Assembly (NCBI GenBank): GCA_963770765.1
Contig: CAVYQS010000016.1
Location: forward strand, 1 to 64,000
Reading direction: 5' to 3'
Origin: CAVPCY01 sp963770765
GTDB lineage: Bacteria > Actinomycetota > Coriobacteriia > Anaerosomatales > PHET01
DNA length: 64,000 bases
The notes beneath the pieces are model-generated. The model worked only from the letters and a program-made list of their open reading frames with translations. It was not told the DNA's origin and did no database searches. A program made the translations under genes and the position numbers. Below are positions 42,958 through 52,800 of the stretch, in pieces. Each line of letters opens with the position of its first letter. The stretch's first letter is position 1.

Positions 42958-43212
42958 CAACACCTGCGGGGTCACGCGGCAGGAATGGATATCCACTCAC
43001 CACGGACGTGAGGGAAGAGGGTTCGCACGCGAGCCCAGCCACCCCTCCGATGTCTTCCGCCAGGGCGCTGCGTGCGTCGGAAGCGGGTCGGCCCCGGACC
43101 GGTATCCCGGGAAATGAGGTTCGCAAACGGCTCTCACCGGCCTCGCGCGAACGAAGATAGGTGGTACCGCGATGCCCCCTCGCCCTATCAGGCCGAGGGG
43201 GCTTCTTGTTTT
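42958..43212 (+). promoter_or_regulatory. T-box riboswitch leader
   Basis: The leader contains the T-box core GGTGGTACCGCG. The antiterminator can be drawn in full: GATAGG (43156-43161) with CCTATC (43184-43189), the seven-base bulge TGGTACC (43162-43168) that pairs with the tRNA acceptor end, and GCG (43169-43171) with CGC (43181-43183). It competes with a terminator formed by GCCCCCTCG (43174-43182) and CGAGGGGGC (43194-43202) plus a T-tract. Uncharged tRNA should therefore switch on the downstream aminotransferase and ddl. Stem I lies upstream; its specifier codon is not assigned securely (candidates near 43126-43133). Confidence 0.9.
43174..43212 (+). terminator. T-box-controlled intrinsic terminator
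   Basis: A nine-pair stem, GCCCCCTCG with CGAGGGGGC, is followed by TTCTTGTTTT. Its left arm overlaps the right half of the antiterminator, making the two folds exclusive. Confidence 0.9.
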
Positions 43213-43252
43213 CCGGCGACCCGCACAGTGGCGCCGGGGGTAGGTGAAACCT

Positions 43253-44524
43253 ATGGGTACAGCGCGAGTGGTGTTCGACAGGTGGAGCGACCGGTACGCC
43301 GACCGCCTCACGGGGGTGCGGTCCAGCGCGGTACGCGATCTCTTCGCCGCAGCGAGCCGTCCCGACATGATCTCGTTCTCGGGCGGGATGCCCGAGGTCA
43401 GCCGCGTGCCTGCCGCTGCGGTGGCGCAGGCTGCGCACGACGCCGTGCTTCACGAAGGCACGACGGCGCTGCAGTACGGCTCCAGCAACGGGCGTCCCCA
43501 GACGAGGGCGTTGATCGTCGAGCTGATGGCCGAGACCGGCGTGCGCGTCTGCGCCGACGACGTCATCGTGACCGCCGGCGCGCAGCAGGGGCTCGACCTG
43601 CTGGCCAAGACGTTCCTCAACCCGGGCGACGTGGTCATCGCCGAGGGGCCCACGTACGTGGGTGCGTTGCAGGCCTTCTCGGCGTACCAGCCGGAGATCC
43701 GGTGCATCCCGCTCGACGAGCACGGGATGCGCATGGACCTGCTCGAAGCCGAGCTCGTCCGCGTGGGGCCGCGCGGAGCCAAGTTCATCTACACCATCCC
43801 CAACTTCCAGAACCCCGGCGGTGTGACGATGAGCGCTGAGCGCCGCCGTAGGTTGCTCGAGTTGGCTCGCGAGTACGACATCCCGGTCGTCGAGGACGAC
43901 CCGTACGGCCGGTTGCGTTTCGAGGGCGGGCATGTGAAGCCGCTGCGAGCGCTCGACGACGAGGTCATCTACCTCGGCACGTTCTCCAAGATCTTCGCAC
44001 CGGGGCTCCGGCTGGGGTGGATGGTCGCTCCGCGGCCGATCCTGGCGAAGGTGCTGCTGGTCAAGCAGGCAGCCGACCTGTGCGGCTCGGCGTTCGCCCA
44101 GGTCACCGCCGAGCGCTACTTCCTGGGGACGCGCTGGCGCAAGGTGCTGCAGACGCTGGCGAAGACCTACGCCGAGAGGCGCGACGCGATGCTCGCGGCC
44201 CTCGACGAGCACTTCCCGGCCGAAGCTCGCTGGACGCGGCCGGAGGGTGGGTTCTTCGTGTGGGTCGAGCTGCCTCCGTTCGTGGACACCGGCGCGCTCC
44301 TCGCCGAGGCGGTGGAGCACGGCGTCACCTTCGTGCCCGGCGACGGCTTCTTCCCCGACGGCCGCGGAGCCAACTGCATGCGGCTCGCGTTCTGCTACGC
44401 GGACCCCTCTCGGATCGACGAGGGCATCCGCAGGCTGGCCGAGGTGATCGAGGACCGACTCGAGCTCTACCGAGCATTCATCGCAGCGGGCGCGATCTCG
44501 GCGCCCGAGGAGGGTGCGGCATGA
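43253..44524 (+). CDS. PLP-dependent aminotransferase (class I/II, LysN-like)
   Basis: A 423-residue fold-type I aminotransferase of the MocR-like/2-aminoadipate transaminase group, without the GntR DNA-binding domain. The N-terminal FSGGMPEVSRVP, the VTAGAQQGLDLLAK helix, the PNFQNPGG and EDDPYGRLRF segments and the PLP lysine in GTFSKIFAPGLRLGW are visible. Such enzymes act on aromatic, branched or 2-aminoadipate-type substrates; the true substrate is not deducible. The ATG at 43253 has AGGTG upstream (a GTG nine bases earlier is less well placed). Control by a T-box implies a role in amino-acid supply. Confidence 0.88.
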   Translation: MGTARVVFDRWSDRYADRLTGVRSSAVRDLFAAASRPDMISFSGGMPEVSRVPAAAVAQAAHDAVLHEGTTALQYGSSNGRPQTRALIVELMAETGVRVCADDVIVTAGAQQGLDLLAKTFLNPGDVVIAEGPTYVGALQAFSAYQPEIRCIPLDEHGMRMDLLEAELVRVGPRGAKFIYTIPNFQNPGGVTMSAERRRRLLELAREYDIPVVEDDPYGRLRFEGGHVKPLRALDDEVIYLGTFSKIFAPGLRLGWMVAPRPILAKVLLVKQAADLCGSAFAQVTAERYFLGTRWRKVLQTLAKTYAERRDAMLAALDEHFPAEARWTRPEGGFFVWVELPPFVDTGALLAEAVEHGVTFVPGDGFFPDGRGANCMRLAFCYADPSRIDEGIRRLAEVIEDRLELYRAFIAAGAISAPEEGAA

Positions 44525-44549
44525 CGCCGGGCCAGGAACGGGGGACCCG

Positions 44550-45497
44550 ATGAGGGAGAAGATCGCCGTGCTCATGGGCGGACGTTCGCTCGAGCGCGAG
44601 GTGTCGCTCGCAAGCGGCGGCCGTGTGTGCGAGGCGCTCGAGGCGCTGGGATACTACGTGCTCGCGCTTGATGTGACCGCCGACCTCGTCGCGACACTGC
44701 GCAGCGAGCGCCCGGATGCCGCCTATATCGCGCTGCACGGCAAGTACGGCGAGGACGGCACGATCCAGGAGCTGCTCGAGTTCCTCGGCATCCCGTACAC
44801 GGGCCCGGGGGTCGTCGCCAGCGCGCTCACGTGGGACAAGTCCGTCGCCAAGCACCTCTTCGCGCAGAACGAGATCGCGACGCCGCAGTGGCTCACGCTG
44901 ACATCAGACGCGTTCAAGGAGATGGGGGCGGCGACGGCGATCGACCTGATGGGCGAGGCGGCCGGCGGCTTTCCCGTGGCGGTGAAGCCTTCTCGGCAGG
45001 GTTCGGCGCTGGGGCTGTTCAAGTGCGAGGAGGAGTCCGATCTCGCCGAGGCACTCCTCGACGCGCTGGGCTACGACACGTCGGCGATCGTCGAGCGCTG
45101 GGTGGAGGGCACAGAGCTCGCCGTGTCGGTGCTCGGGGAGGGCGACACGCTCGAGGTCCTACCGCCCGTGGAGATCGTGCCGCGGGGCAGACTCTACGAC
45201 TTCTCGGCGCGCTACGCCGAGGGTGAGACCGACTTCTTCGTGCCGGCACGGGTGAGCGATGAGGTCGCCGCGGCCGCGTGCGACGTCGCGGCGCGTGTCC
45301 ACCGGGTGACCGGATGTCGCGACGTGAGCAGGGTGGACCTCGTCGTCGACGCTGCAGGGACGCCGTGGGTCCTCGAGTCCAACACGTCTCCCGGGATGAC
45401 CGAGACATCGCTTCTGCCGATGGCGGCGGAGGCTGCGGGCATGAGCTTCCAAGATGTGGTATCAAGAGTGATACAGGGCGCACTTGCGCGCGCATGA
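44550..45497 (+). CDS. ddl: D-alanine--D-alanine ligase
   Basis: A 315-residue ATP-grasp ligase making D-Ala-D-Ala for peptidoglycan. The N-terminal MGGRSLEREVSLASG is the Ddl signature. HGKYGEDGTIQ, the ATP-grasp VAVKPSRQGSALG, and the metal-binding LVVDAAGTPWVLESNTSPGMTETS follow. Slightly short for Ddl, with a compact C-terminus. It lies 25 bases after the aminotransferase and should share the T-box transcript. Confidence 0.9.
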   Translation: MREKIAVLMGGRSLEREVSLASGGRVCEALEALGYYVLALDVTADLVATLRSERPDAAYIALHGKYGEDGTIQELLEFLGIPYTGPGVVASALTWDKSVAKHLFAQNEIATPQWLTLTSDAFKEMGAATAIDLMGEAAGGFPVAVKPSRQGSALGLFKCEEESDLAEALLDALGYDTSAIVERWVEGTELAVSVLGEGDTLEVLPPVEIVPRGRLYDFSARYAEGETDFFVPARVSDEVAAAACDVAARVHRVTGCRDVSRVDLVVDAAGTPWVLESNTSPGMTETSLLPMAAEAAGMSFQDVVSRVIQGALARA

Positions 45498-45585
45498 TTC
45501 GGGTATATAGCAGCCATGGGCTCGGCTCCTCAATGCCGGGTCCCTTGTTCACGGGAAATCGCATCGATGATGGAGGTGCTCGAGT

Positions 45586-46071
45586 ATGTATGACTATCGC
45601 CGCGGGGGATCCGTCCTCGGAGCGTTCCTGCTTGGCGGCCTGGTGGGTGCCGTGCTGGGACTCCTGTTCGCGCCGCGTTCGGGCAAGGAGACCCGCGAGG
45701 TGATCGCCGCCAAGTCCGAGGAGTACTGGGGCCAGGGCGTCGAGGCGTACAACGCCGGCAAGGAGAAGGCCGTAGAGGTCTACTCGACCGGCAAGGAGAA
45801 GGTCACCGAGTCGACCGAGCAGCTGCGCTCGAAGATCGATGACGCGCGCGGGCGGCTGCAGGAGCAGGTTTCCAAGTCCGCTGAGGCCGCCAAGGGTAAG
45901 GTCGGAGAAGCCGTGCCGGCAGCGAAGGGCGCTGTCGACAAGGCCGCCGAGGCCACGAAGGGCGGGCTCGAGGCAGCCGGCGCCAAGACCCAGGACACTC
46001 TGGGTTACGTCGCCGAGAAGACCAAGCCTGCTTCCGAGTCGGTCGGCACACCGCTCGACGCGGAGGCCTAG
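45586..46071 (+). CDS. YtxH-like general stress protein
   Basis: A 161-residue protein: an N-terminal glycine-rich helix (LLGGLVGAVLGLLFAP, about residues 14-30) of the YtxH type, then a long Ala/Lys/Glu-rich region with repeats such as AGKEKAVEVYSTGKEKV that should form amphipathic helix like LEA proteins. Probably a membrane-associated stress protein. It is followed by its own terminator. Confidence 0.8.
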   Translation: MYDYRRGGSVLGAFLLGGLVGAVLGLLFAPRSGKETREVIAAKSEEYWGQGVEAYNAGKEKAVEVYSTGKEKVTESTEQLRSKIDDARGRLQEQVSKSAEAAKGKVGEAVPAAKGAVDKAAEATKGGLEAAGAKTQDTLGYVAEKTKPASESVGTPLDAEA

Positions 46072-46092
46072 GGCTTCGTCACTGGTACCATC

Positions 46093-46130
46093 AAGGCCGG
46101 TCCTGCTGCTTCGTGCGCGGGGCCGGCCTT
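46093..46130 (+). terminator. Terminator after the YtxH-like gene
   Basis: AAGGCCGG (46093-46100) pairs with CCGGCCTT (46123-46130); the T-tract is weak. Confidence 0.6.
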
Positions 46131-46162
46131 CGTGTCTACGGTGAAAGAGGAGTCGTCGACAA

Positions 46163-46867
46163 GTGCTGTCACTTCGTGAACTCTATCGTCTCGAGGTCTA
46201 CTCGGCGAAGGGCAGGCGCATCGGGCGGGTCGAGGATGCGCTGTTCGCTCCCGGCGGGACTTCGGTTGTCGGTCTTGTGGTGACGCGGCCGCGCCTGTGG
46301 TTCCTCTTCGATCTCAAGGACCGCTACCTCGCCTTCGATCGCGCGCAGGTATCGGCCGAGGGGCTCACGGTGGCCAGCGATAAGGACGCGTGGGACAAGG
46401 CGGCCGCCAAGCGGCTCGGACTGTCGTGGGACGAGTCGGTGATCTGGGTGGGGATGCCGGTGAGGACCCGCTCCGGGGTGAAGCTGGGCAGCGTCCGGGA
46501 TGCGCTCATCGACCCGGCTTCGGGGAAGCTGGAGGCCGTGGGGCTCACGGCCGGCGCGACCGCAGACCTCGCGGTGGGCGTGCGCGACATCAGCGCTTCG
46601 CTGGTGACCGGCTTCGACGGGACCGCCGTCGTCGTCGCCGACGAAGTCGCGCAGATCGAGACGACCGGCGGGGCCGCCGCCGCCGCCGGGAAGGGCGCCG
46701 CGGTGGGGGCGAAGGCGGTCGGAGACGCGGCGCGCACCGCTGCCCTGTACGGAAAGGCAGCGGCGAAGGTAGCGTCCCAAAGCGAGACCGGCAAGAAGGC
46801 GATGGGCTGGCTCAAGTCGATGAAGGACACCGTGGTCGACGCGATGGGCGACCCGGACGACAAGTAG
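46163..46867 (+). CDS. PRC-barrel domain protein
   Basis: A 234-residue protein with two PRC-barrel-like halves (about 1-75 and 90-160; YSAKGRRIGRVEDALF and TRSGVKLGSVRDALI) followed by an Ala-rich tail that may be helical. PRC barrels mediate protein or RNA binding. The start is a GTG with AGAGGAG upstream. No partner can be named. Confidence 0.82.
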   Translation: MLSLRELYRLEVYSAKGRRIGRVEDALFAPGGTSVVGLVVTRPRLWFLFDLKDRYLAFDRAQVSAEGLTVASDKDAWDKAAAKRLGLSWDESVIWVGMPVRTRSGVKLGSVRDALIDPASGKLEAVGLTAGATADLAVGVRDISASLVTGFDGTAVVVADEVAQIETTGGAAAAAGKGAAVGAKAVGDAARTAALYGKAAAKVASQSETGKKAMGWLKSMKDTVVDAMGDPDDK

Positions 46868-46930
46868 CTTGTTCGCCGCCTCGCGTGGATATACTGAAGT
46901 GGACCCCGGCGAAAGCTGACGTGCAGCACG

Positions 46931-47569
46931 ATGACCCGCAGACTCAGAGCACTCACACTCGCCGATATGGACCGGCTTCCCGCCGCCTGCTCCGGCTGTG
47001 CGTTCTGGGAGAGCGCCGGGGAGCGGCCCCGCACCTGCGCAGCGGTCTGCGACAGCGATCTGCAAGAGGCGTGGTATCGGCGCGTGTCCGACGAGTGGGG
47101 CGAGTGCGGGCGCGTGGCCTATGAGGACGACGAGATCCTCGGCTTCGTGAAGTACGCCCCGAGCGGGTTCTTCCCGCAGGCCGCGACTTTCGCGGCCGCA
47201 CCCGAGGATCCCTCGGTGCCCCTGATCTCCTGCCTGCACATCACGCCCGATGCGCGCCATCACGGGCTGGGCAGCGTCATGCTCCGAGCGGCCTTGAAGG
47301 ACCTGGTCGGTAGAGGGGAGCGCCGGGTGGAAGCGCTGGCCTCGACCGCGAAGCCGATGATGATCGACGAGTCGCCGCTCATGAGCGTCGACTTCCTGCT
47401 GCGCAACGGGTTCACCATCTCGCGCCCGGACCCCGACTACCCGCTGCTGAAGCTCGATCTGCGTTCACTCGCGATGTGGTCCGAGAACCTCGAAGCGGTC
47501 CTGGAATCGCTCCGTTTCCCGCTACGCTCCCCGAAGCGGGCGCCGGCCGCCTGGATGAACGGGGAGTAG
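46931..47569 (+). CDS. GNAT family N-acetyltransferase
   Basis: A 212-residue acetyltransferase with a Cys-rich N-terminus (ACSGCAFWESAG) and the acetyl-CoA-binding segment ARHHGLGSVMLRAALKDL. The substrate is unknown. It is followed four bases later by the YbaK gene. Confidence 0.82.
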   Translation: MTRRLRALTLADMDRLPAACSGCAFWESAGERPRTCAAVCDSDLQEAWYRRVSDEWGECGRVAYEDDEILGFVKYAPSGFFPQAATFAAAPEDPSVPLISCLHITPDARHHGLGSVMLRAALKDLVGRGERRVEALASTAKPMMIDESPLMSVDFLLRNGFTISRPDPDYPLLKLDLRSLAMWSENLEAVLESLRFPLRSPKRAPAAWMNGE

Positions 47570-47572
47570 CAC

Positions 47573-48055
47573 ATGGACAAAGCGCAGAAGACCGGGTCGC
47601 GCGAGCGTGTCCGCGCGTTTCTCGAGGCGCACGGAGCCGCCGAGGGACTCACCGAGTTCGCACAGTCCACCAAGACCGCCGCCCAAGCTGCCGAGGCGAT
47701 GGGCTGTGAACTCGGCCAGATCGTGAAGTCGCTCGTGGTCGTGGCCGACACCACTCCGGTGCTGGCCCTGGTCGCCGGTGACCGCCGAGGAGACCTCGAC
47801 GCGATCGCGGCCGAGGTCGGTGCGAGCACGGTGCGGATGGCCGATGCCGATACCGTGCGCTCCGCCACCGGCTACGCCATCGGAGGCGTTTCGCCCTTTG
47901 ACCTCCCCGCGGAGCTGCCGGTGCTGGTTGACGATTCGCTCACACGATTCGAGATCGTCTTCCCGGCGGCCGGGACTCCGTCTTCAATGGTGCGCATGCG
48001 ATTCGACGAGCTGCACAGGCTCGCCGGCGGGCGCATGGCACGTATCTCGCACTGA
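47573..48055 (+). CDS. ybaK: YbaK/EbsC family aminoacyl-tRNA deacylase
   Basis: A 160-residue trans-editing deacylase that hydrolyses mischarged tRNA (Cys-tRNA-Pro in YbaK). It contains the conserved lysine of GQIVKSLVV, the GYAIGGVSPF loop and the C-terminal FDELHRLAGGRMARI. Substrate specificity cannot be told from this alone. Probably co-transcribed with the GNAT gene. Confidence 0.88.
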   Translation: MDKAQKTGSRERVRAFLEAHGAAEGLTEFAQSTKTAAQAAEAMGCELGQIVKSLVVVADTTPVLALVAGDRRGDLDAIAAEVGASTVRMADADTVRSATGYAIGGVSPFDLPAELPVLVDDSLTRFEIVFPAAGTPSSMVRMRFDELHRLAGGRMARISH

Positions 48056-48099
48056 CCGACGCACGGGTAGCGTTGAGCTGATCGTCGAGGGGAATCGTC

Positions 48100-49257
48100 C
48101 TGTCCTACCACTCCGTAGAAGCGCCTTCGGCGCGTCGGCCTCGGCGGCGTTACCTGCTCGCGGGTATCGGCGTCCTGGTGGCGCTCGCGCTTGTCGCGGG
48201 TTTCTCGGCGACGAGGCCGGTCGCCGTGAACATCGACGGAGTGCCGCAGGTGTTGTCCGCCGGGGTCAGGGCCGGCGACCTTCAGAACAGCGGTCTGCTG
48301 ACCGCCGACCGCGGCGCCCTCGTGAACGTCAGGGGTGAGGTGCTGCGCGAGGGCGGCGGCAAGCCGCCGGTCGTGTTGCGAAACGGCGGCGGCGTACCCG
48401 CGTCGACGAGGCTGTACGGCGGCGACGACATCGTCTCGCTGCCGGGGGCCGACGTGGTCGAGTCCGTCGAGGTGACGTTGGCCGCCACGCCGTACGAGAC
48501 CGTCTACGAGGGCACGGGCGTGCTCTCCGAGCTCACCACCGAGGGCGTGCCCGGTCAGATCCGCATCACGCGGGGCGCGGTGTCCGGCGTCGAGATCTCG
48601 CGGGTGGTGCTCGCCGAGCCGGTCGATGCGGTCGTCAGGCGGGTGAGCCCCAAGCCCGGGTCCAAGATGGTGGCGCTGACCTTCGACGACGGCCCGTGGC
48701 CCGTCTACACCGAGAAGATCCTCGATGTCTTGGCCGAGCACGACGCCAAGGCGACCTTCTTCATGCTGGGCATCCGTGCGAAGCGCAAGCCCGAGGTCGC
48801 CGCGCGAGCTGCGCGAGAAGGCCACCTCGTGGCGAGCCATTCACTCAGTCACCGCTCGTTCGCGACTTCGTCGCCCAAGGAGATCAAGCGCCAGATCGAG
48901 GGCGGGCGCACCGCGGTCAAACAGGCGACCGGGGTCGATTCGCCCTGGCTTCGACCGCCCTATGGCTCGATGAGCGGCCCCGCATGGAAGGTCGCGAAGA
49001 AGACGGGATCCAAGGTCGTGCGCTGGAGCGTCGACAGCGAGGACTGGAAGAAGCCCGGCGCCGGGAAGCTCGCCAAGAGGGTGGTCAAGCGGGTCAAACC
49101 GGGTTCGGTCGTCTTGTTCCACGACGGCGGCGGCGATCGCAGCCAGACGGTCGCGGCGCTTCCCGTGATCATCGAACGCTTGAGAGCGAAGGGCTACGTC
49201 TTCGTCACGGTCGAGCAGCTCTACGCGATCAACGGCACGAGCCCGGCCAAGAAGTAG
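48100..49257 (+). CDS. Polysaccharide deacetylase with DUF348-type N-terminal domain
   Basis: An extracytoplasmic NodB-family deacetylase, probably acting on peptidoglycan or another cell-surface glycan. An N-terminal helix (YLLAGIGVLVALALVAG) anchors it. Ubiquitin-like DUF348 segments occupy about 30-180, and the NodB domain the rest, with TFDDGP, the metal HxxxH in SHSLSH, LRPPYG and WSVDSEDW. No ATG, GTG or TTG exists in frame between the stop at 48079 and 48178, and starting at the GTG at 48178 would cut the membrane anchor in half. A CTG at 48100, seven bases after GAGGGG, is the likely start. Confidence 0.82.
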   Translation: MSYHSVEAPSARRPRRRYLLAGIGVLVALALVAGFSATRPVAVNIDGVPQVLSAGVRAGDLQNSGLLTADRGALVNVRGEVLREGGGKPPVVLRNGGGVPASTRLYGGDDIVSLPGADVVESVEVTLAATPYETVYEGTGVLSELTTEGVPGQIRITRGAVSGVEISRVVLAEPVDAVVRRVSPKPGSKMVALTFDDGPWPVYTEKILDVLAEHDAKATFFMLGIRAKRKPEVAARAAREGHLVASHSLSHRSFATSSPKEIKRQIEGGRTAVKQATGVDSPWLRPPYGSMSGPAWKVAKKTGSKVVRWSVDSEDWKKPGAGKLAKRVVKRVKPGSVVLFHDGGGDRSQTVAALPVIIERLRAKGYVFVTVEQLYAINGTSPAKK

Positions 49258-49284
49258 AATCGCCTGCTGCGGGCGGGCGCAGGG

Positions 49285-49875
49285 TCACGCTCGGGCCCTG
49301 ATCACCCTCGTGGGCGTCACCACCGCATGCAGCCGCACGTCGTGCTCCTCGGCGGGGATCGTCTCCAGCACCTGCTCGTCGTAGGCGATACCGATGCGCA
49401 CGCAGTCCGGCCGCAGTAGGGGCAGCAGCCGGTCGTAGTAGCCGCCACCGTACCCGAGCCGCCAGCACCGCTCGTCGAAGGCGACGCCCGGTACGATCAC
49501 GGCGTCGATCTCCTCAGGCTCGATGCGCGGTGCGTCGGCGGGCGGCTCGGTGAGCCCGAAGGGGCCGGCAAGCAGCCGGGTGCCGGGATCGACGACGTGC
49601 AGACCGAGCACCCCGGGCGCTTCGATGCGCGGGTATGCGATGGTCGCGCCGCACGACCGGAGCCGCTCGATCGCCGGCGCGGGATCGATCTCCTCGGGAG
49701 TCGCGGTGTAGGCGAGCACAGCGGCCGCCACGGCGAGCTCGGGCATCGTCAGGAGGTTCGCGGCAAGAGACTGACCGGCTGCGAGGCACACTTCAAGGTC
49801 CAGAGCACACCGAGCTGCCCGTGCGTACTCGCGCGCGGCGCGCTTGGCATCGGCGACTGGGTCGAACGGGCACAT
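49285..49875 (-). CDS. 5-formyltetrahydrofolate cyclo-ligase
   Basis: A 196-residue 5-FTHF cyclo-ligase (MTHFS) that converts 5-formyl-THF to 5,10-methenyl-THF with ATP. The C-terminal signature VPGVAFDERCWRLGYGGGYYDRLL is diagnostic. The N-terminal basic segment AKRAAREYARAAR is typical. Its ATG lies one base after the stop codon of the preceding MgtE-NRAMP gene on the same strand, so it is probably in that transcript. Confidence 0.92.
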   Translation of the reverse strand: MCPFDPVADAKRAAREYARAARCALDLEVCLAAGQSLAANLLTMPELAVAAAVLAYTATPEEIDPAPAIERLRSCGATIAYPRIEAPGVLGLHVVDPGTRLLAGPFGLTEPPADAPRIEPEEIDAVIVPGVAFDERCWRLGYGGGYYDRLLPLLRPDCVRIGIAYDEQVLETIPAEEHDVRLHAVVTPTRVIRARA

Positions 49876-49876
49876 G

Positions 49877-52800
49877 TCAGAGGACCCCCAGCCACTGGAG
49901 CGCTTGCATTCCAAAGAGCATGACGGTGAGCGTGATGACGGTGACTATCGTCCCCCAGGCCAAGGCGTTCTGCCAGCGGTTGTTCGTGTGCTGGCCCATG
50001 ATGCGGCGGTCGTTGATGAGCTTGACCATGAAGACCAGCATGAACGGAAGCAGCATGCCGCCCAGCGTCTGCGACAGGACCATGACCTGGATGAGAGGGA
50101 CGCGTGGAATCAGCACGATCGCGGCACCCGCGAAGATGACGAAGGTGTAGATGGTGTTGAACGCCGGGGCTTCGGCCCACGTCCTGTCGATGCCGCGCTC
50201 CCACCCGAAGGCCTCGGTGATCGCGTAGGCCGCCGTGAGCGGCAACACGCTGGCGGCCAACAACGATGCACCCAGCAGGCCGATGGCGAACAGCGCGCTC
50301 GCATAGGGACCGGCAACGGGGGCCAGAGCCGCGGCGGCCTGCTCGGCGCTGGTGATCGTGATGCCCTGCGGGTAGAGCACCGTCCCGGTGGTGATGATGA
50401 TGAACCACGCGACGAGGCTGGCCGCGATCACGCCCGCGATCGCGTCGATCCGCTGGTTGCGCAGGTCCTTGATGCCCATGCCCTTGTCGACCACGTTGCT
50501 CTGGGCGAAGAACTGCATCCACGGCGCGATGGTCGTGCCTATCGCCGCTATGACGAGCGCGATGAACGGGACGGTGGGCTGGAACTGCGGGATCACCGTC
50601 GCTCGGATGACCTCACCCCAGTCCGGGCCGGCCATGAAGGCGGCGAACACGTAGAGCAGAAAGACACCTGAGAGCCCCAGCAGCACCTTCTCGACCTTGC
50701 GAAAGTCCCCGCGAACCACGAGCAGCCAGACACCGAACGCCCCAAGCGGGACAGACAGGTACCGTGACACCCCGAACAGCTCGAGCGCTGCGGCGATTCC
50801 GGCGAACTCGGCGACCGATGTCGCGGTGTTGCTGATCAGCAGAGCGACCATCGCGAGCATCGTCGATCGGATGCCGAACTTCTCCCTGATCAGCGCCGAG
50901 AGCCCCTTGCCGGTGACGCAGCCCATCCGGACCGCCATCTCCTGGACCACAGCCAGCGCGAACGCCATGACGAGGATCATCCACAGTGTGGCGTAGCCGA
51001 AACTCGCCCCCGCCACCGAGTAGGTCGTCACGCCGCCGGCGTCGTTACCGGCCATCGCGGTGATGATGCCGGGGCCTGCGACCGCGATCACCGCGATCAG
51101 GCGCCGCCTGCGCGGAATGCGCGGGGTGTCGACCGCCGAGGACATCCCTGTCAGACCCCTGCGGCCACGGAAAGCGCGTAGCCACCGGCCGCCGCCATGC
51201 GCCAGGTAGACAGCCGAGCCCAGCACCATCATGAGCAACGCGAGTGCGGTGCCCGAGACGGGCTTGTCGGCATCAGAGCGTGACTTCGCGAGCTGGGTGA
51301 TCCACACGCCCGCGAGCACCACCACGAGCACCGTGAGCGTCGTGACGACACCGAACACCGCGGCGACGATCGCCTGCTGGCTCACGAGCTCGACCGCCGT
51401 GAACGTGAAGACGCCCGCGACCACCCCGAACGCCAACCCCAGTGCACCGTCGCGAACGACGCGGCGCCAGGCGGGGGCAAGGTCGTCGTCTTCTTCGATC
51501 ACCTCGGCGATCGAGCGTTGCGCGACGTCCTCGGCGATGCGCAGGGGTAGTGGCAAGAACACGAGTGCGGGGAGAAGCAGCGTCGACCAGGGTCCGGCGG
51601 GGGCCTCGCGCAAGACGACGAGCGCACCCACGGCGATGGCCGCCCACGCGATCAGCCACGTGCTGCGCCGACCGAACCACCACCACACTCCGGTAGCGGC
51701 GCCACGCTTCTCGGCGGTACCCGTCGCGAGCGCGAGGTCCTCGGCGGACTCCTCCTCGAGCACGTCGAGGGCGTCGTCGACGGTGACGATGCCCAGGATG
51801 CGGCCGCGCTCGTCCACGACGGGCATCGCGAGCAGGTCGTACTTGGCCATCTGCTCGGCGACGTCTTCCTGGTCGTCGTCGGGGTTGGCGCTGAACAGGT
51901 CGCGCTCGGCGATCGTCTCGACGGTCGTCTCGGGAGAGGACAGCAGCAGGTCGCGCAGGGAGATGACGCCGGTGAGATGACGGTCGCCCTCGACGACGTA
52001 CACGTAGTAGATGCTCTCGTGCTCCGCGCTGCAGCAGCGAAGGTGCTCGATGACATCCTGGACGGTCATGTCCTCGGTGACGGTGGTGACCTCGGGCGTC
52101 ATGATGCCGCCGGCTGTCTTCTCCTTGTAGCCGAGCAAGCCCGCGGATCGCGGTCGCGTCCTCGACGCCCATCAGGCGCAGGAGGCGCTCGGCCTTGTCG
52201 TAGGGGAGGTCGCCGATGATGTCGGCGGCGTCGTCGGGGTCCATCTCGGCGAGGAGGTCCGACGCGCGACGTTCCGAGAGGTCGTCGATGACGTCTGCCT
52301 GGTACTCGTCTTCGAGCTCGGAGATCGTCTCGGCGGCGCGCTCGTTGTCGAGATGCGTGAAGACGGCGGCGCGCTGAGAGGGCGAGAGCTGCTCGAGGAT
52401 GTCGGCGACGTCGGCGGGATGGAGCTCGTGGAGGCGCTTGTGGGTCACGGACAGCTTGACCTGCGACAGGTCGCGGTCGAGCAGGTCCATGTAGTTCCAC
52501 GCGATGAGCGTCTCAGGCAACTCCGTGCGCACGAGCGTGGCGAGCCGGCCCACGAAGCGCTCAAGGGCCGGAGAGATGCCGCGCAGGACGCCGCGGGCAC
52601 CCACTTCGGCGCCGAGCAGGCGCAGCTGGTTGCGCGACTCGGACAGCTTCAGGTCGTTGACGCGCACGACCTTCATGCCCTGCGTGTCGACGATCTGCTT
52701 GTTCAGGAGGTCTCGGTGGAGCAAGACCTCGTCGGGCTGCAGGTAGCTGAATCGGATCTCGGGCGCAGAGACGTTGAGGCGGACTTCCTCCTCGCCGAGC

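Noticed and set aside
42981..42996. Palindrome TGGATATCCA in the T-box leader as an operator
   Set aside because: It lies downstream of the start point inside the leader RNA and is better explained as part of its folding or by chance.
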